Of a stretch of DNA of 64,000 nucleotides, positions 16,145-23,927 are shown one piece after another. The translations under genes were made by a program, and so were the position numbers. A model generated the notes under the pieces. That model made no database searches, was not told the DNA's origin, and saw nothing but the letters and a program-made list of their open reading frames with translations. Numbering within the stretch: the first letter of the stretch is position 1; the number at the start of each line of letters is the position of its first letter. This stretch comes from Sphingomonas sp. PL-96 (GTDB lineage Bacteria > Pseudomonadota > Alphaproteobacteria > Sphingomonadales > Sphingomonadaceae): the NCBI RefSeq assembly GCF_020707215.1, contig NZ_JAJFET010000009.1:95748-159747 (forward strand), written 5' to 3'.

Positions 16145-16154
16145 AGCTATGCAA
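16139..16154. promoter_or_regulatory. Perfect 16-bp palindrome, likely LacI-type operator
   Basis: TTGCATAGCTATGCAA reads identically on both strands. It lies between the divergent EamA transporter and LacI-family regulator genes, 45 bases before the regulator's ATG and overlapping the annotated transporter ATG. LacI-family proteins bind such palindromes, so autoregulation and control of the transporter unit are expected. Confidence 0.65.
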
Positions 16155-16198
16155 TGCAGGGGTGAGGAAATGGTCCGGCGATCGGAGGCAACGGCGCG

Positions 16199-17188
16199 AT
16201 GAGCCTGCGGCGGCCCACCTCGATCGACGTAGCGCGAGAGGCTCAGGTCTCGCAGTCGGCTGTCTCACGGACCTTTACGCCGGGCGCCAGCGTCTCGCCT
16301 GCCACCCGCGCCAAGGTGCTCGCGGCCGCAACGAAGCTCGGCTACCAACCCAATATGCTGCCTCGCCTGTTGCAGAACGAGCAGACGGGGATCGTCGCCA
16401 TCGTCACCGGCGACTTGAGCCATCCTTTCTATGCCGAGGTGCTGGGAACGCTGACCGCGGCGTTGCGCCAGGCGGGCCGAATGGTGATGCTGGTGAATGT
16501 CGACAGCGACACCGCCCTCGACGCAGTCGTGGCGGACCTGACCCGCTACCGCGTCGACGCCGTGGTGAGCGCGCTCGCCGTGCAGACCAGGGCTGCCGCA
16601 GACACGATCGCGGCGATGCGCACCCCCGTGATCCAGCTAGCGCATGGGGTACGCAGCAAGGGCATCTGGACGGTCAACGTCGACAATCACGCGGTCGGCC
16701 GACAGGCAGCCGATCTGCTGCTCGCCCGTGGCGGCTCCCGGTTCGGCTACCTTGCTGGGCCGGATACGCCGACGCAGCGCCGCCGCGAGCAAGGGTATGT
16801 GGCGCGCCTTCGCGACCTCGGCCATGCCGTCGTGGTCGGGCGCAGCGCCTCGTTCACGCATCGAGGCGGGTTCGACGCGGCAACGCGCCTGCTCTCAGCG
16901 GAGCCGATCAACGCGCTGTTCTGCGTGAACGACCTGGTAGCGTGCGGCGCGATCGACGCAGCCCATCAGGCTGAGCTCGCCGTGCCCGCCGGGCTTCGGA
17001 TCGCTGGCGTCGACAATATCGTCCAGGCCGATTGGCCCGGCTATGCGTTAACCAGCTTTGATCAACAGGTGGATCAGCTGACGTCGCTGGTGGTGGCAAC
17101 CGTGAGCGACCTGGAGGCGAGCCCTGCCGAGCAGCTGATCCCGCCGCAGCTTGTCGAGCGTCGCAGCACCCTGGTAGGGGTCGCGTAA
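16199..17188 (+). CDS. LacI-family transcriptional regulator
   Basis: A 329-aa protein. Residues 1-55 are the LacI helix-turn-helix and hinge (TSIDVAREAQVSQSAVSRTF, then VLAAATKLGYQPN), followed by a periplasmic-binding-protein-like sensor (GIVAIVTGDLSHPFYAEVLG, then FCVNDLVACGAIDA and IAGVDNI). These are the usual ligand-core landmarks. It should repress the divergent transporter, porter and VOC genes until a sugar-like effector binds. The hinge lacks the usual alanine before Leu (PNMLPRLL), which does not rule out minor-groove contact. Downstream, 17189-17370 has no gene. Confidence 0.88.
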   Translation: MSLRRPTSIDVAREAQVSQSAVSRTFTPGASVSPATRAKVLAAATKLGYQPNMLPRLLQNEQTGIVAIVTGDLSHPFYAEVLGTLTAALRQAGRMVMLVNVDSDTALDAVVADLTRYRVDAVVSALAVQTRAAADTIAAMRTPVIQLAHGVRSKGIWTVNVDNHAVGRQAADLLLARGGSRFGYLAGPDTPTQRRREQGYVARLRDLGHAVVVGRSASFTHRGGFDAATRLLSAEPINALFCVNDLVACGAIDAAHQAELAVPAGLRIAGVDNIVQADWPGYALTSFDQQVDQLTSLVVATVSDLEASPAEQLIPPQLVERRSTLVGVA

Positions 17189-17370
17189 CGGCCGGATCTG
17201 TTTCCTGTATCAGGGCCACCGGCTCGCCATGCCGCTGAACAGCGGCCGGCATCCCGGTTGGACAGGTCATGGCGCGACCCGTTCAAGGTCGCCGCCGCAA
17301 GGATGGGGCGTCCGTTGTGCGCCAGCCAACCAGGGTCGCGGTGAGAGCCGCCCGCATCAACGGAATACCG

Positions 17371-18891
17371 TCAGGTCAGACCACGCTCCCGCGCCCAGGC
17401 GATGGCTGCAGCTCTCCGGTTGACGCCGATCTTGCCATAGATGCTTGCGACATGGTTGCGGACCGTGTTCCTGGACAAGGACAGGGTCTGGGCGATCACT
17501 CGGTCATCCTGTCCGCCGCAGATGAGTTCCAGGATCTCGCGCTCACGCGGGGTAAGGTCGGTCGACTGGACGGTTGTTCTGGTACCGCGCGGGTCCTTCA
17601 GATTGACGAGCTTGTCCATGACCGACCGGCTGAACCAGCTGGCGTCCTTCATCACCGCCTCGATGGCGTTCACCAGATCCAGTTCGCTGTGCCGGCGCGC
17701 GGTGATGTCCTGGAACAGCCACAAGGTGCAGCGTTCACCGTGCAGCACCATCCGCTCCGCCGAGAGCAGGCAGTCGACCGGCCGGCCCTCCGCATCCGAC
17801 AGGCGCACGTCACGGTTGCGCAGTCCTCCGGCTCGCGCGATCTCCGATTCCGCAGCATTCCGCTCCGCCACATCCGCCCAGAGTTCGGGATCGCCTGCCG
17901 CGCGACCCAGGAAGCTCGTCGGCGAGTAGCCGGTCAGCTGCCAGAACGCGTCATTCGCCTCTATCATGCGATGGTCATCGGGCGAGGTCAGGGCCATCGC
18001 CACCGGGGCCATGCGGAACAAGGTCGAGAAATGAGCTTCGCTTTCACGCAGCGAGCGCTCCGCCTTCCGGCGCGGTTCGAGATCGGCGAAGGTGAACAGC
18101 ATGCACTTGTCGTCGCTGATCTCGATCGGCTGGCCGGCCAGGATCACGAGCTTGGTGTGGCCATCGGGAAGCGGCAGTTCGGCTTCCATCTGAGGAATCG
18201 TCTTGCCTTCCAGCAGCCGCTGCCGCGCGAACTCGACACGCTCCGCTTCGTTGAGGACATCCAGCTCGTAGAGGCTTCGCCCGATCACCGCGGTACGCCC
18301 ATAGCCGGTCATTTCCAGGAACCCGCGGTTTGCCCGTACGAACCGCTGGTCGGCCAGCCGCAGAATGAGAGCAGGTGCCGGGTTCGCCTGGAACATGGCC
18401 TCGAAGCGCGCTTCCGCTTCCGTCTGTTCTGACAGGTCCTGAAGAACCAGAGCGATGCAGTCGGGCTCCTCATCGTCGCCCGTCATCACGACGTCGCGCA
18501 CATGGTGAGTCCAGCGCGGCTCGTCTGTGCCCGAGGCACTTACCCGCACGGTAAGGTCTGGGATGTTTTCGCCTGCCAGCGCGCGCATCACCGGATACTC
18601 GCGCGTGTTCAACCGATGGCCGTTGGGCAACGTGAGCGCGAAACGCGTCGCATACTCATCCGCGGTGCTGCCCAGGTCTCCCGCCTCGTCGACGCCGTGC
18701 ATGGCCAGCGCCGCGTCATTGCACCAGACGATTGTGCCGGACAGATCAATCAGGATGACGCCGGCGGTAAGGCCGTCGATCAGCTGCTCCAGGTGCTGCA
18801 GGGTGCCGCCGGCCAAGGTGGTTGGAATTGGTGTGCCCATGACCGGGAAGCGCGTTCGCGTCGTCGTTGTTCCGCGTTCGCGACGGGGCAT
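17371..18891 (-). CDS. Triple-PAS sensor with C-terminal LuxR-type DNA-binding domain
   Basis: A 506-aa one-component regulator. PAS1 about 30-150 (LIDGLTAGVILIDLSGTIVW), PAS2 about 160-280 (ARFEAMFQANPAPALILRLA, with GYGRTAVIGRSLYE), PAS3 about 285-410 (HFSTLFRMAPVAMALTSPDD, with QLTGYSPTSFLGR), then a GerE/LuxR helix-turn-helix at about 440-505 (LTPREREILELICGG, then SRNTVRNHVASIYGKIGV). There is no histidine kinase or receiver. No flavin-binding NCRFLQ-like LOV motif is visible, so light sensing is not supported. It is divergent from the YsnF/OmpA genes and may control them. Starts at 18891 or 18840 are both possible. Confidence 0.85.
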   Translation of the reverse strand: MPRRERGTTTTRTRFPVMGTPIPTTLAGGTLQHLEQLIDGLTAGVILIDLSGTIVWCNDAALAMHGVDEAGDLGSTADEYATRFALTLPNGHRLNTREYPVMRALAGENIPDLTVRVSASGTDEPRWTHHVRDVVMTGDDEEPDCIALVLQDLSEQTEAEARFEAMFQANPAPALILRLADQRFVRANRGFLEMTGYGRTAVIGRSLYELDVLNEAERVEFARQRLLEGKTIPQMEAELPLPDGHTKLVILAGQPIEISDDKCMLFTFADLEPRRKAERSLRESEAHFSTLFRMAPVAMALTSPDDHRMIEANDAFWQLTGYSPTSFLGRAAGDPELWADVAERNAAESEIARAGGLRNRDVRLSDAEGRPVDCLLSAERMVLHGERCTLWLFQDITARRHSELDLVNAIEAVMKDASWFSRSVMDKLVNLKDPRGTRTTVQSTDLTPREREILELICGGQDDRVIAQTLSLSRNTVRNHVASIYGKIGVNRRAAAIAWARERGLT

Positions 18892-19013
18892 CGCGCGCCA
18901 GGAGTACTAAGGCCGCTGGTATCGATCTACTAATGTGGATCGTTGTATTTCTGCACCGCTTGGACCCGGATGAGTCCCCGAGTGGTTGAGGCAGCCGAAC
19001 TGCAAGGCTTGCC

Positions 19014-19400
19014 ATGTCCGACGACCTTCACATCCCGATCGTTCAGGAAGAGGCACACGTCTCCAAACGTGTGGTCGCTACCGAGAAGGTACGGGTCAGC
19101 ACGACGGCCGAGGAACAAGAGGTCCTGGTCCGTGAGACGCTGCGCCGTGAACAGGTGGATGTCACCCGCGTGCCCATCGGGCGTGAGGTGACGGAAGTGC
19201 CTGCAACTCGCACCGAAGGCGACGTCACGATCGTACCGGTCTTCGAAGAGCGGCTGGTGGTCGAGAAACGCCTGTTCCTTGTCGAGGAGCTGCATGTCCG
19301 GCGGACGGTCATCGTCGATCCGGTCGAGCTGCCCACGACGCTGCGTCGGACGCGAGTGGAGGTCGAGCGGACGCAACTCGATCAACAGGAGGAACATTGA
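19014..19400 (+). CDS. YsnF/AvaK-type (DUF2382) stress protein
   Basis: A 128-aa protein consisting of one DUF2382 domain: IPIVQEEAHVSKRVVATEKV, then VLVRETLRREQVDVTRVPIG, then PVFEERLVVEKRLFLVEELH. These are alternating charged amphipathic strands or helices with repeated V-E/K patterns. DUF2382 proteins are associated with general and oxidative stress in many bacteria; the biochemical role is not known. No signal peptide, so cytoplasmic. Its TGA overlaps the ATG of the OmpA-domain gene (TGATG), making the two a translationally coupled unit. Confidence 0.8.
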   Translation: MSDDLHIPIVQEEAHVSKRVVATEKVRVSTTAEEQEVLVRETLRREQVDVTRVPIGREVTEVPATRTEGDVTIVPVFEERLVVEKRLFLVEELHVRRTVIVDPVELPTTLRRTRVEVERTQLDQQEEH

Positions 19401-20059
19401 TGCCCGGACCCAACGGCGAACACCGCGACGGTGCCCCCAGCCACATTCACATCGAAAAGAAGAAGGGCTTCAAATGGTTGCCCTGGCTGCTGCTCGCACT
19501 TGGCATTCTCGCGCTGCTCCTGGCGCTCAGCCGATGCAACCGGGATGAGACGAACGTCGTAGCTCCCGTTGCTTCGCCAACGCCGGACGCGGGCGTCAAC
19601 GGAGCAGCAGCGGGCGCGGGCGCCGTCGTTGCCACGACGCCCAATGCGGACACCTCCGCAGCAGTGGCTGGCACGTCCGGGCTCGGCGGCTTTCTTGCCG
19701 GCACCGAGCCGACCCCGCGCACGTTCCAGTTCGAGAAGCTGAACTTCGACACCGCCCAAAGTTCAGTCCGCGCAGCCGATGCGGCGGAGATCGACCAGAT
19801 TGCAGCTACCCTGCAGCAGTATCCGAACGCCCGTATCCGCATCGCCGGCTATGCCGACGCTCGCGGTGCCGAGCCTGCGAACATCGCGCTCGGCAAGGCC
19901 CGCGCGGACAGCATCAAGGAAGCGCTGGTCGGCAAGGGCATCGCCGCCGGTCGTATCGAAACCGTCTCGGGCGGTGAGAACGATCCGGTCGACACCAATG
20001 CGACCGCCAGCGGCCGCTTTGAGAACCGCCGCACCGAACTGGTGGTGACGGCGCGATAA
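19400..20059 (+). CDS. OmpA-domain protein anchored by one membrane helix
   Basis: A 219-aa protein. A short His-rich cytoplasmic start (APSHIHIEKKKGFK) precedes one membrane helix (LPWLLLALGILALLLAL), an Ala/Gly/Thr-rich linker, then an OmpA C-terminal peptidoglycan-binding domain at about 110-219 (FEKLNFDTAQSSVRAADAAE, then RIRIAGYADARGAEPANIAL, then NRRTELVV). The Asp and Arg that contact diaminopimelate are present in AGYADARG and NRRTEL. Start at ATG 19400 with AGGAGG 7 bases upstream. The protein should tie the inner membrane to the wall. Its place between two DUF2382 genes links it to envelope stress. Confidence 0.82.
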   Translation: MPGPNGEHRDGAPSHIHIEKKKGFKWLPWLLLALGILALLLALSRCNRDETNVVAPVASPTPDAGVNGAAAGAGAVVATTPNADTSAAVAGTSGLGGFLAGTEPTPRTFQFEKLNFDTAQSSVRAADAAEIDQIAATLQQYPNARIRIAGYADARGAEPANIALGKARADSIKEALVGKGIAAGRIETVSGGENDPVDTNATASGRFENRRTELVVTAR

Positions 20060-20087
20060 TCCCCAAAACAAGTGCAGGAGAAGACCC

Positions 20088-20951
20088 ATGGCGACTACCA
20101 TCACCGCATTGTTCGACAACCGTGCCGACGCCGAGGCCGCCAAGCAGCGCTTGCAGGATGCCCGGGTGGATGCGGATCACGTTCACCTTCATGACAAGTC
20201 GAGCGCCGGCTACCGCGAGGACGGCTATTCCAGCCATGAGGATCGCGGCATCTGGGACTCGGTGAAGAACGCGTTCGCGCCGGACGAAGACCGCCACACC
20301 TATGAGGAAGGCGTTCGCCGGGGCGGCACCCTGCTGACCGCCGACGTGGACGACGATTGCATCGACGAAGCGGTCCGCGTGCTTGAGGACGCGAACACGG
20401 TCGACATCGACGACCGCTCCAGCCAGTGGCGTTCGTCGGGCTGGAACCATGGCGCCACGGCCGCCGCAGGTTCGGCCGGCGCCGCAGCGGCGTTCGGTAG
20501 CTACGGCAACGACACCGATCGCGACACGGTGCGCGGCGAGCGCGAGGAGGTGATCCCGATCGTCGAGGAGAACCTGGTCGTCGGCAAGCGCGATGTGAGC
20601 CGCGGTGGCGTCCGGGTCCGTTCCTACGTGTCGGAGACGCCGGTCCACGAGCAGATCCGCCTGCGCAACGAGCGCGTCGACGTACAGCGCCGCTCGGTCG
20701 ACCTGCCGCTTTCGGCTGCCGATGGCGATGCGTTCCGCGAGCGCACGATCGACATGACGGCAACCGGCGAGGAAGCCGTTGTCGGCAAGAACGCGCGCGT
20801 CGTCGAAGAGGTCGTGGTCTCCAAGACTGCCGAAGAGCATGTCGAGAACATCGACGAGACGGTCCGCCGGACGGACGTCGAGATCGAACGCGACAGCGAC
20901 CTCGACACGAACCGCAGCGGCTTCGGAACGAGCGACAAGCCCGTCATCTGA
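20088..20951 (+). CDS. Two-domain YsnF-like stress protein (general-stress domain plus DUF2382)
   Basis: A 287-aa protein. Residues 1-105 resemble the YflT/GsiB-like fold found at the N-terminus of YsnF proteins (MATTITALFDNRADAEAAKQ, then GGTLLTADVDDDCIDEAVRV). A flexible Gly/Ala/Ser linker follows (about 115-150), then a full DUF2382 domain (EEVIPIVEENLVVGKRDVSR, then VVGKNARVVEEVVVSKTAEE). A good ribosome-binding site (AGGAGA) precedes the ATG. It follows the OmpA-domain gene by 28 bases and closes this three-gene unit, ending in a strong hairpin. Confidence 0.85.
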   Translation: MATTITALFDNRADAEAAKQRLQDARVDADHVHLHDKSSAGYREDGYSSHEDRGIWDSVKNAFAPDEDRHTYEEGVRRGGTLLTADVDDDCIDEAVRVLEDANTVDIDDRSSQWRSSGWNHGATAAAGSAGAAAAFGSYGNDTDRDTVRGEREEVIPIVEENLVVGKRDVSRGGVRVRSYVSETPVHEQIRLRNERVDVQRRSVDLPLSAADGDAFRERTIDMTATGEEAVVGKNARVVEEVVVSKTAEEHVENIDETVRRTDVEIERDSDLDTNRSGFGTSDKPVI

Positions 20952-20959
20952 TGATTGTG

Positions 20960-20990
20960 AACCTGCGCCGGCTCGGTCGGCGCAGGTTTT
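20960..20990 (+). terminator. Rho-independent terminator after the YsnF/OmpA unit
   Basis: An 11-bp perfect stem AACCTGCGCCG/CGGCGCAGGTT with a 7-base loop and a short T-run begins 9 bases after the stop of the YsnF-like gene. The remaining sequence up to 21351, about 360 bases, holds no gene or other structure I can support. Confidence 0.8.
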
Positions 20991-21351
20991 CAAATGCTCT
21001 ATCCGGCCGGCTCAAGTCTCGATGCCGGTCGTGATCTATGGGAACGCGGCCCCGGTCAGGTGCCAAGGCGCAGCCCGACCGGCGCATCCCGCCGATTGCA
21101 GATCCGCAGCACGATTGCCCTTCATCGTCGCCTGTGAGCGTCTACCCCATTGGCGAACTCCGGCAGGGCCAGAGGTCCGCGCCTCGGTGCGCCGATGCAG
21201 GAGAGCAGAGTCGAGATCGTAGCTACTCGACCCCGGCCGGAGGGCAGCTTGGCAAGGCTGCGCCCGCGCGAAGACTCCGCTCGGACGCAACGCGTCGAAA
21301 GCTCGCGTTGGACCGGCCAGACGGGCTGATTTTCCAGCGCCGATTTCATGG

Positions 21352-22677
21352 ATGCATCGTTACATCACCATGCTGCCGACCCTAGCCCCGGATCCGTACA
21401 TTCTCGTCCTCACGGGGCTCGGCGTGCTGATCGCTCTGGTCGCGTGGCTGCCGATGGCGCTCAAACGCCTGCCGCTGTCGTTGCCGATCATCTGCATCGG
21501 TATCGGCGCAGCCGGGTTTCTCTTGCCCCGGGTGACGCTGCAGCCCCTGCCGGTGCGCTATCCCGAGATCACCGAACGCTTTGCCGAGTTCGTCGTCATC
21601 ATCGCGCTGATGGGTGCCGGCCTGAAGATCGATCGCCTGTTCGGATGGCGGAGATGGGGCATCACCTGGCGGCTGCTGGCGATCACGATGCCGCTTGGCA
21701 TTGTCGCCATCACCGTGCTTGGCCAGACGATGCTTGGCCTGCCGCTGGCGGTCGCCCTGCTGCTTGCGGCAAGCCTGGCCCCGACCGATCCCGTGCTGGC
21801 AGCCGATGTGCAGGTAGGACCGCCCAAGACCGGCGACGAAGACGACGTCCGGTTCGGCCTCACGTCGGAGGCGGGCTTGAACGACGGTGCCGCCTTCCCG
21901 TTCGTGCACCTCGCCATCATGCTGGCCGTCGCACTGCCCAGCGGCAAACCCTGGCTCCTGGAATGGCTGAGCTACCGCGTGCTGTGGGAGATCGGCGGCG
22001 GGATCGTCGGCGGCTGGATCGTCGGCCGGGTGTTCGGATGGCTGACCTTTCATGTGCCGTCCAAGGCCAAGCTCGCCCATACCGGGGACGGACTGATCGC
22101 GTTGTCGGCGACCCTGGTATCCTATGGCCTGACCGAGATCGTGCACGTCTATGGGTTCCTGGCCGTGTTCGTGACGGCCCTGACCCTGCGCAGTGCCCAC
22201 CGCGAGCACAAGTTCCAGCTTGAGATGCATGCGATCACGGAACAGATCGAACGGCTCGCGATGATGGTGCTGCTGATCCTGTTCGGCGGCGCCCTGGTCA
22301 GCGGGCTGCTCGCCAGCGTCGGCTGGCGCGAGGTCATCGTCGCCGTGGTCATCCTGCTCGTGATCCGCCCGCTTACCGGATGGATCGCGATGATCGGCTA
22401 TCCCGCGGATCAGGGCGAGAAGCGGACGCTGGCCTTTTTCGGCATCCGCGGTGTGGGTTCCATCTATTACATGGCATTCGGGATCAACCACATGGCCGTG
22501 GGGGATGCCGAACGCCTGTGGGGGATCGTCGGCCTGGTGGTGCTGATGTCGATCCTGCTGCATGGCCTGACCGTGACGCCGATCATGCGCACGCTGGACC
22601 AGCAGCGCGGCATCGACCCCGAAGCCAAGGGCGTCGCCCCACCGGGTTTGCAGGGACCGGCAGCAGGACCGGAGTGA
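21352..22677 (+). CDS. CPA1-type Na+(K+)/H+ antiporter
   Basis: A 441-aa protein with about 12 membrane helices and the CPA1/NhaP core: SLAPTDPVLAADVQVG (the unwound-helix region with the TDP motif) and SEAGLNDGAAFPFV (the ND ion-binding pair), followed by GGGIVGGWIVGRVFGW. The C-terminus is short and lacks a TrkA-type regulatory domain. It exchanges protons for Na+ or K+ and serves pH and salt homeostasis, fitting its stress-gene neighbours. Start 21352 or the ATG at 21370. Confidence 0.87.
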   Translation: MHRYITMLPTLAPDPYILVLTGLGVLIALVAWLPMALKRLPLSLPIICIGIGAAGFLLPRVTLQPLPVRYPEITERFAEFVVIIALMGAGLKIDRLFGWRRWGITWRLLAITMPLGIVAITVLGQTMLGLPLAVALLLAASLAPTDPVLAADVQVGPPKTGDEDDVRFGLTSEAGLNDGAAFPFVHLAIMLAVALPSGKPWLLEWLSYRVLWEIGGGIVGGWIVGRVFGWLTFHVPSKAKLAHTGDGLIALSATLVSYGLTEIVHVYGFLAVFVTALTLRSAHREHKFQLEMHAITEQIERLAMMVLLILFGGALVSGLLASVGWREVIVAVVILLVIRPLTGWIAMIGYPADQGEKRTLAFFGIRGVGSIYYMAFGINHMAVGDAERLWGIVGLVVLMSILLHGLTVTPIMRTLDQQRGIDPEAKGVAPPGLQGPAAGPE

Positions 22678-22689
22678 CGACATAGCAGT

Positions 22690-22714
22690 ACGCGTAGGCG
22701 GGCCGCCTACGCGT
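22690..22714. terminator. Hairpin after the antiporter gene
   Basis: ACGCGTAGGC and GCCTACGCGT flank a GGGCC loop 12 bases after the antiporter stop. It is followed by a T-containing but weak tail. Together with the next hairpin it separates the convergent antiporter and catalase genes. Confidence 0.6.
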
Positions 22715-22729
22715 TGACCGTTGTTGAAA

Positions 22730-22757
22730 GGCAGCGCTCCTTTGGAAGAGCGCTGCC
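22730..22757 (-). terminator. Terminator of the manganese catalase gene
   Basis: A 10-bp perfect stem GGCAGCGCTC/GAGCGCTGCC with an 8-base loop lies 7 bases past the catalase stop. Read on the minus strand it is followed by TTTC, so it most likely ends catalase transcription and may act in both directions. Confidence 0.7.
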
Positions 22758-22764
22758 CTTCACC

Positions 22765-23721
22765 TCACTTGGCCGTGGTCGCTTCCGCAATCGCGGGTGC
22801 GGACTCGATGTCCGGTGCGCCACCCATGTCACCATTCTTGGTGCGGCCCGCGCCGGGTCCTGCACCCAGGTCGGCACCGGTGGTCGGGTCGGCTGCAGGA
22901 TCGGACATGGTGCGCTCCGCCATCTTGGCGGCAACCTTCTTGTCCTTGGCCCCCAGCTTCACGCTCGCGGTACCATCGCCGCCATCGACCGGCATCACCT
23001 GCTCCAAGTCGTCGACGCGATCCCATTCCTCGCCGGTGTTCCACGGGCCGGTCGTGTCGCCTTCGCCCTGCGAGGTGTTGACGTACATGCTCGCGTACTT
23101 CTCCACGCCCGGCAGCTTGCCCGACGGGAAGTTGTTCTCGATCGCATAGAGCGCCTTTTCGAACGACTTCTGGTGCGCGACCTCGCGCGTCATCAGGAAG
23201 CCCAGGGCATCCTTGATGCCGGGATCGTCGGTGATGTTGATCAGCCGCTCGTAGACGATCTTGGCACGCGCCTCTGCCGCGATGTTGGAGCGCAGGTCCA
23301 CGGTCGGCTCGCCGCGCGAGTCCACATAGGCCGCCGTCCATGGCACGCCTGCGGAGTCGCACAGCGCCGGCGCGCCGCCGAACAGGATCGATTCCTTGGC
23401 GCTGCTGCCGGTCTGGCCGACCATCATGTAGAGATCGGCCTCCTTCATCGTACCCTCGGCCAGCTGCGCCTTGAGGCCCTTGTTGAGCATGGCGACGATC
23501 GATCCGATCACCTCCAGGTGGCTCAGTTCCTCCGTCGCAATGTCGAGCAGCAGGTCCTTGCGACCGGCATCGTCCTCGCCCAGGCCCTGCGTGAAGTAGC
23601 GCATGGCAGCGGCAAGCTCACCGTCCGCCCCGCCAAACTGCTCCATCATCATGGTCGCCAGCCGCGGGTTCGGCTCCGACACGCGGACGGTATATTGCAG
23701 GCGCTTGTTGTGCATGAACAT
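22765..23721 (-). CDS. Manganese catalase
   Basis: A 318-aa di-manganese catalase. Ligand motifs are all visible: Glu35 in GGADGELAAAMRY, EELSHLE at about 64-70, an E-A-R-A-K segment at about 148 (NIAAEARAKIVYERL) and REVAHQKSFEKAL at about 180. The enzyme dismutates hydrogen peroxide. The last about 70 residues (from VMPVDGGDGTA) form a Gly/Ala/Asp-rich tail beyond the core, ending in APAIAEATTAK; such tails are common in proteobacterial members. No signal peptide, so cytoplasmic. Upstream lies an EcfG-like promoter, consistent with general-stress control. Confidence 0.92.
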   Translation of the reverse strand: MFMHNKRLQYTVRVSEPNPRLATMMMEQFGGADGELAAAMRYFTQGLGEDDAGRKDLLLDIATEELSHLEVIGSIVAMLNKGLKAQLAEGTMKEADLYMMVGQTGSSAKESILFGGAPALCDSAGVPWTAAYVDSRGEPTVDLRSNIAAEARAKIVYERLINITDDPGIKDALGFLMTREVAHQKSFEKALYAIENNFPSGKLPGVEKYASMYVNTSQGEGDTTGPWNTGEEWDRVDDLEQVMPVDGGDGTASVKLGAKDKKVAAKMAERTMSDPAADPTTGADLGAGPGAGRTKNGDMGGAPDIESAPAIAEATTAK

Positions 23722-23752
23722 GGTGTGGGTGCTCCGAAGAATTCGCCTGCTT

Positions 23753-23778
23753 CAGCGAACCAACCTCCGCACCGTTCC
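23753..23778 (-). promoter_or_regulatory. EcfG-like promoter upstream of manganese catalase
   Basis: On the minus strand GGAAC is followed after 16 bases by CGCTG, close to the alphaproteobacterial general-stress consensus GGAAC-N16/17-CGTT. It ends about 32 bases before the catalase ATG. The -10 differs by one base from consensus, so this is a candidate. Confidence 0.5.
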
Positions 23779-23927
23779 TAATGACTTCGATTCTCAACCG
23801 GTTCATCATGATGACGCTGGTTCTAGATCTGTGTCCGATCGCGGAATCAGCAGGTCCGCTCCCGAGCTTCGGATGCTGCAGGTGCCGCCTGGCGGCTGCG
23901 GCAGGCGGTCCGCCCGGGAGAGGCAGG

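Noticed and set aside
13761..16268. An 835-codon minus-strand frame apparently fusing two transporters
   Set aside because: The upstream third is an out-of-frame shadow of the EamA transporter; the sugar porter has its own start at 15161.
17371..18891. LOV photoreceptor in the PAS-LuxR protein
   Set aside because: The flavin-binding Cys motif (NCRFLQ type) is absent from all three PAS domains.
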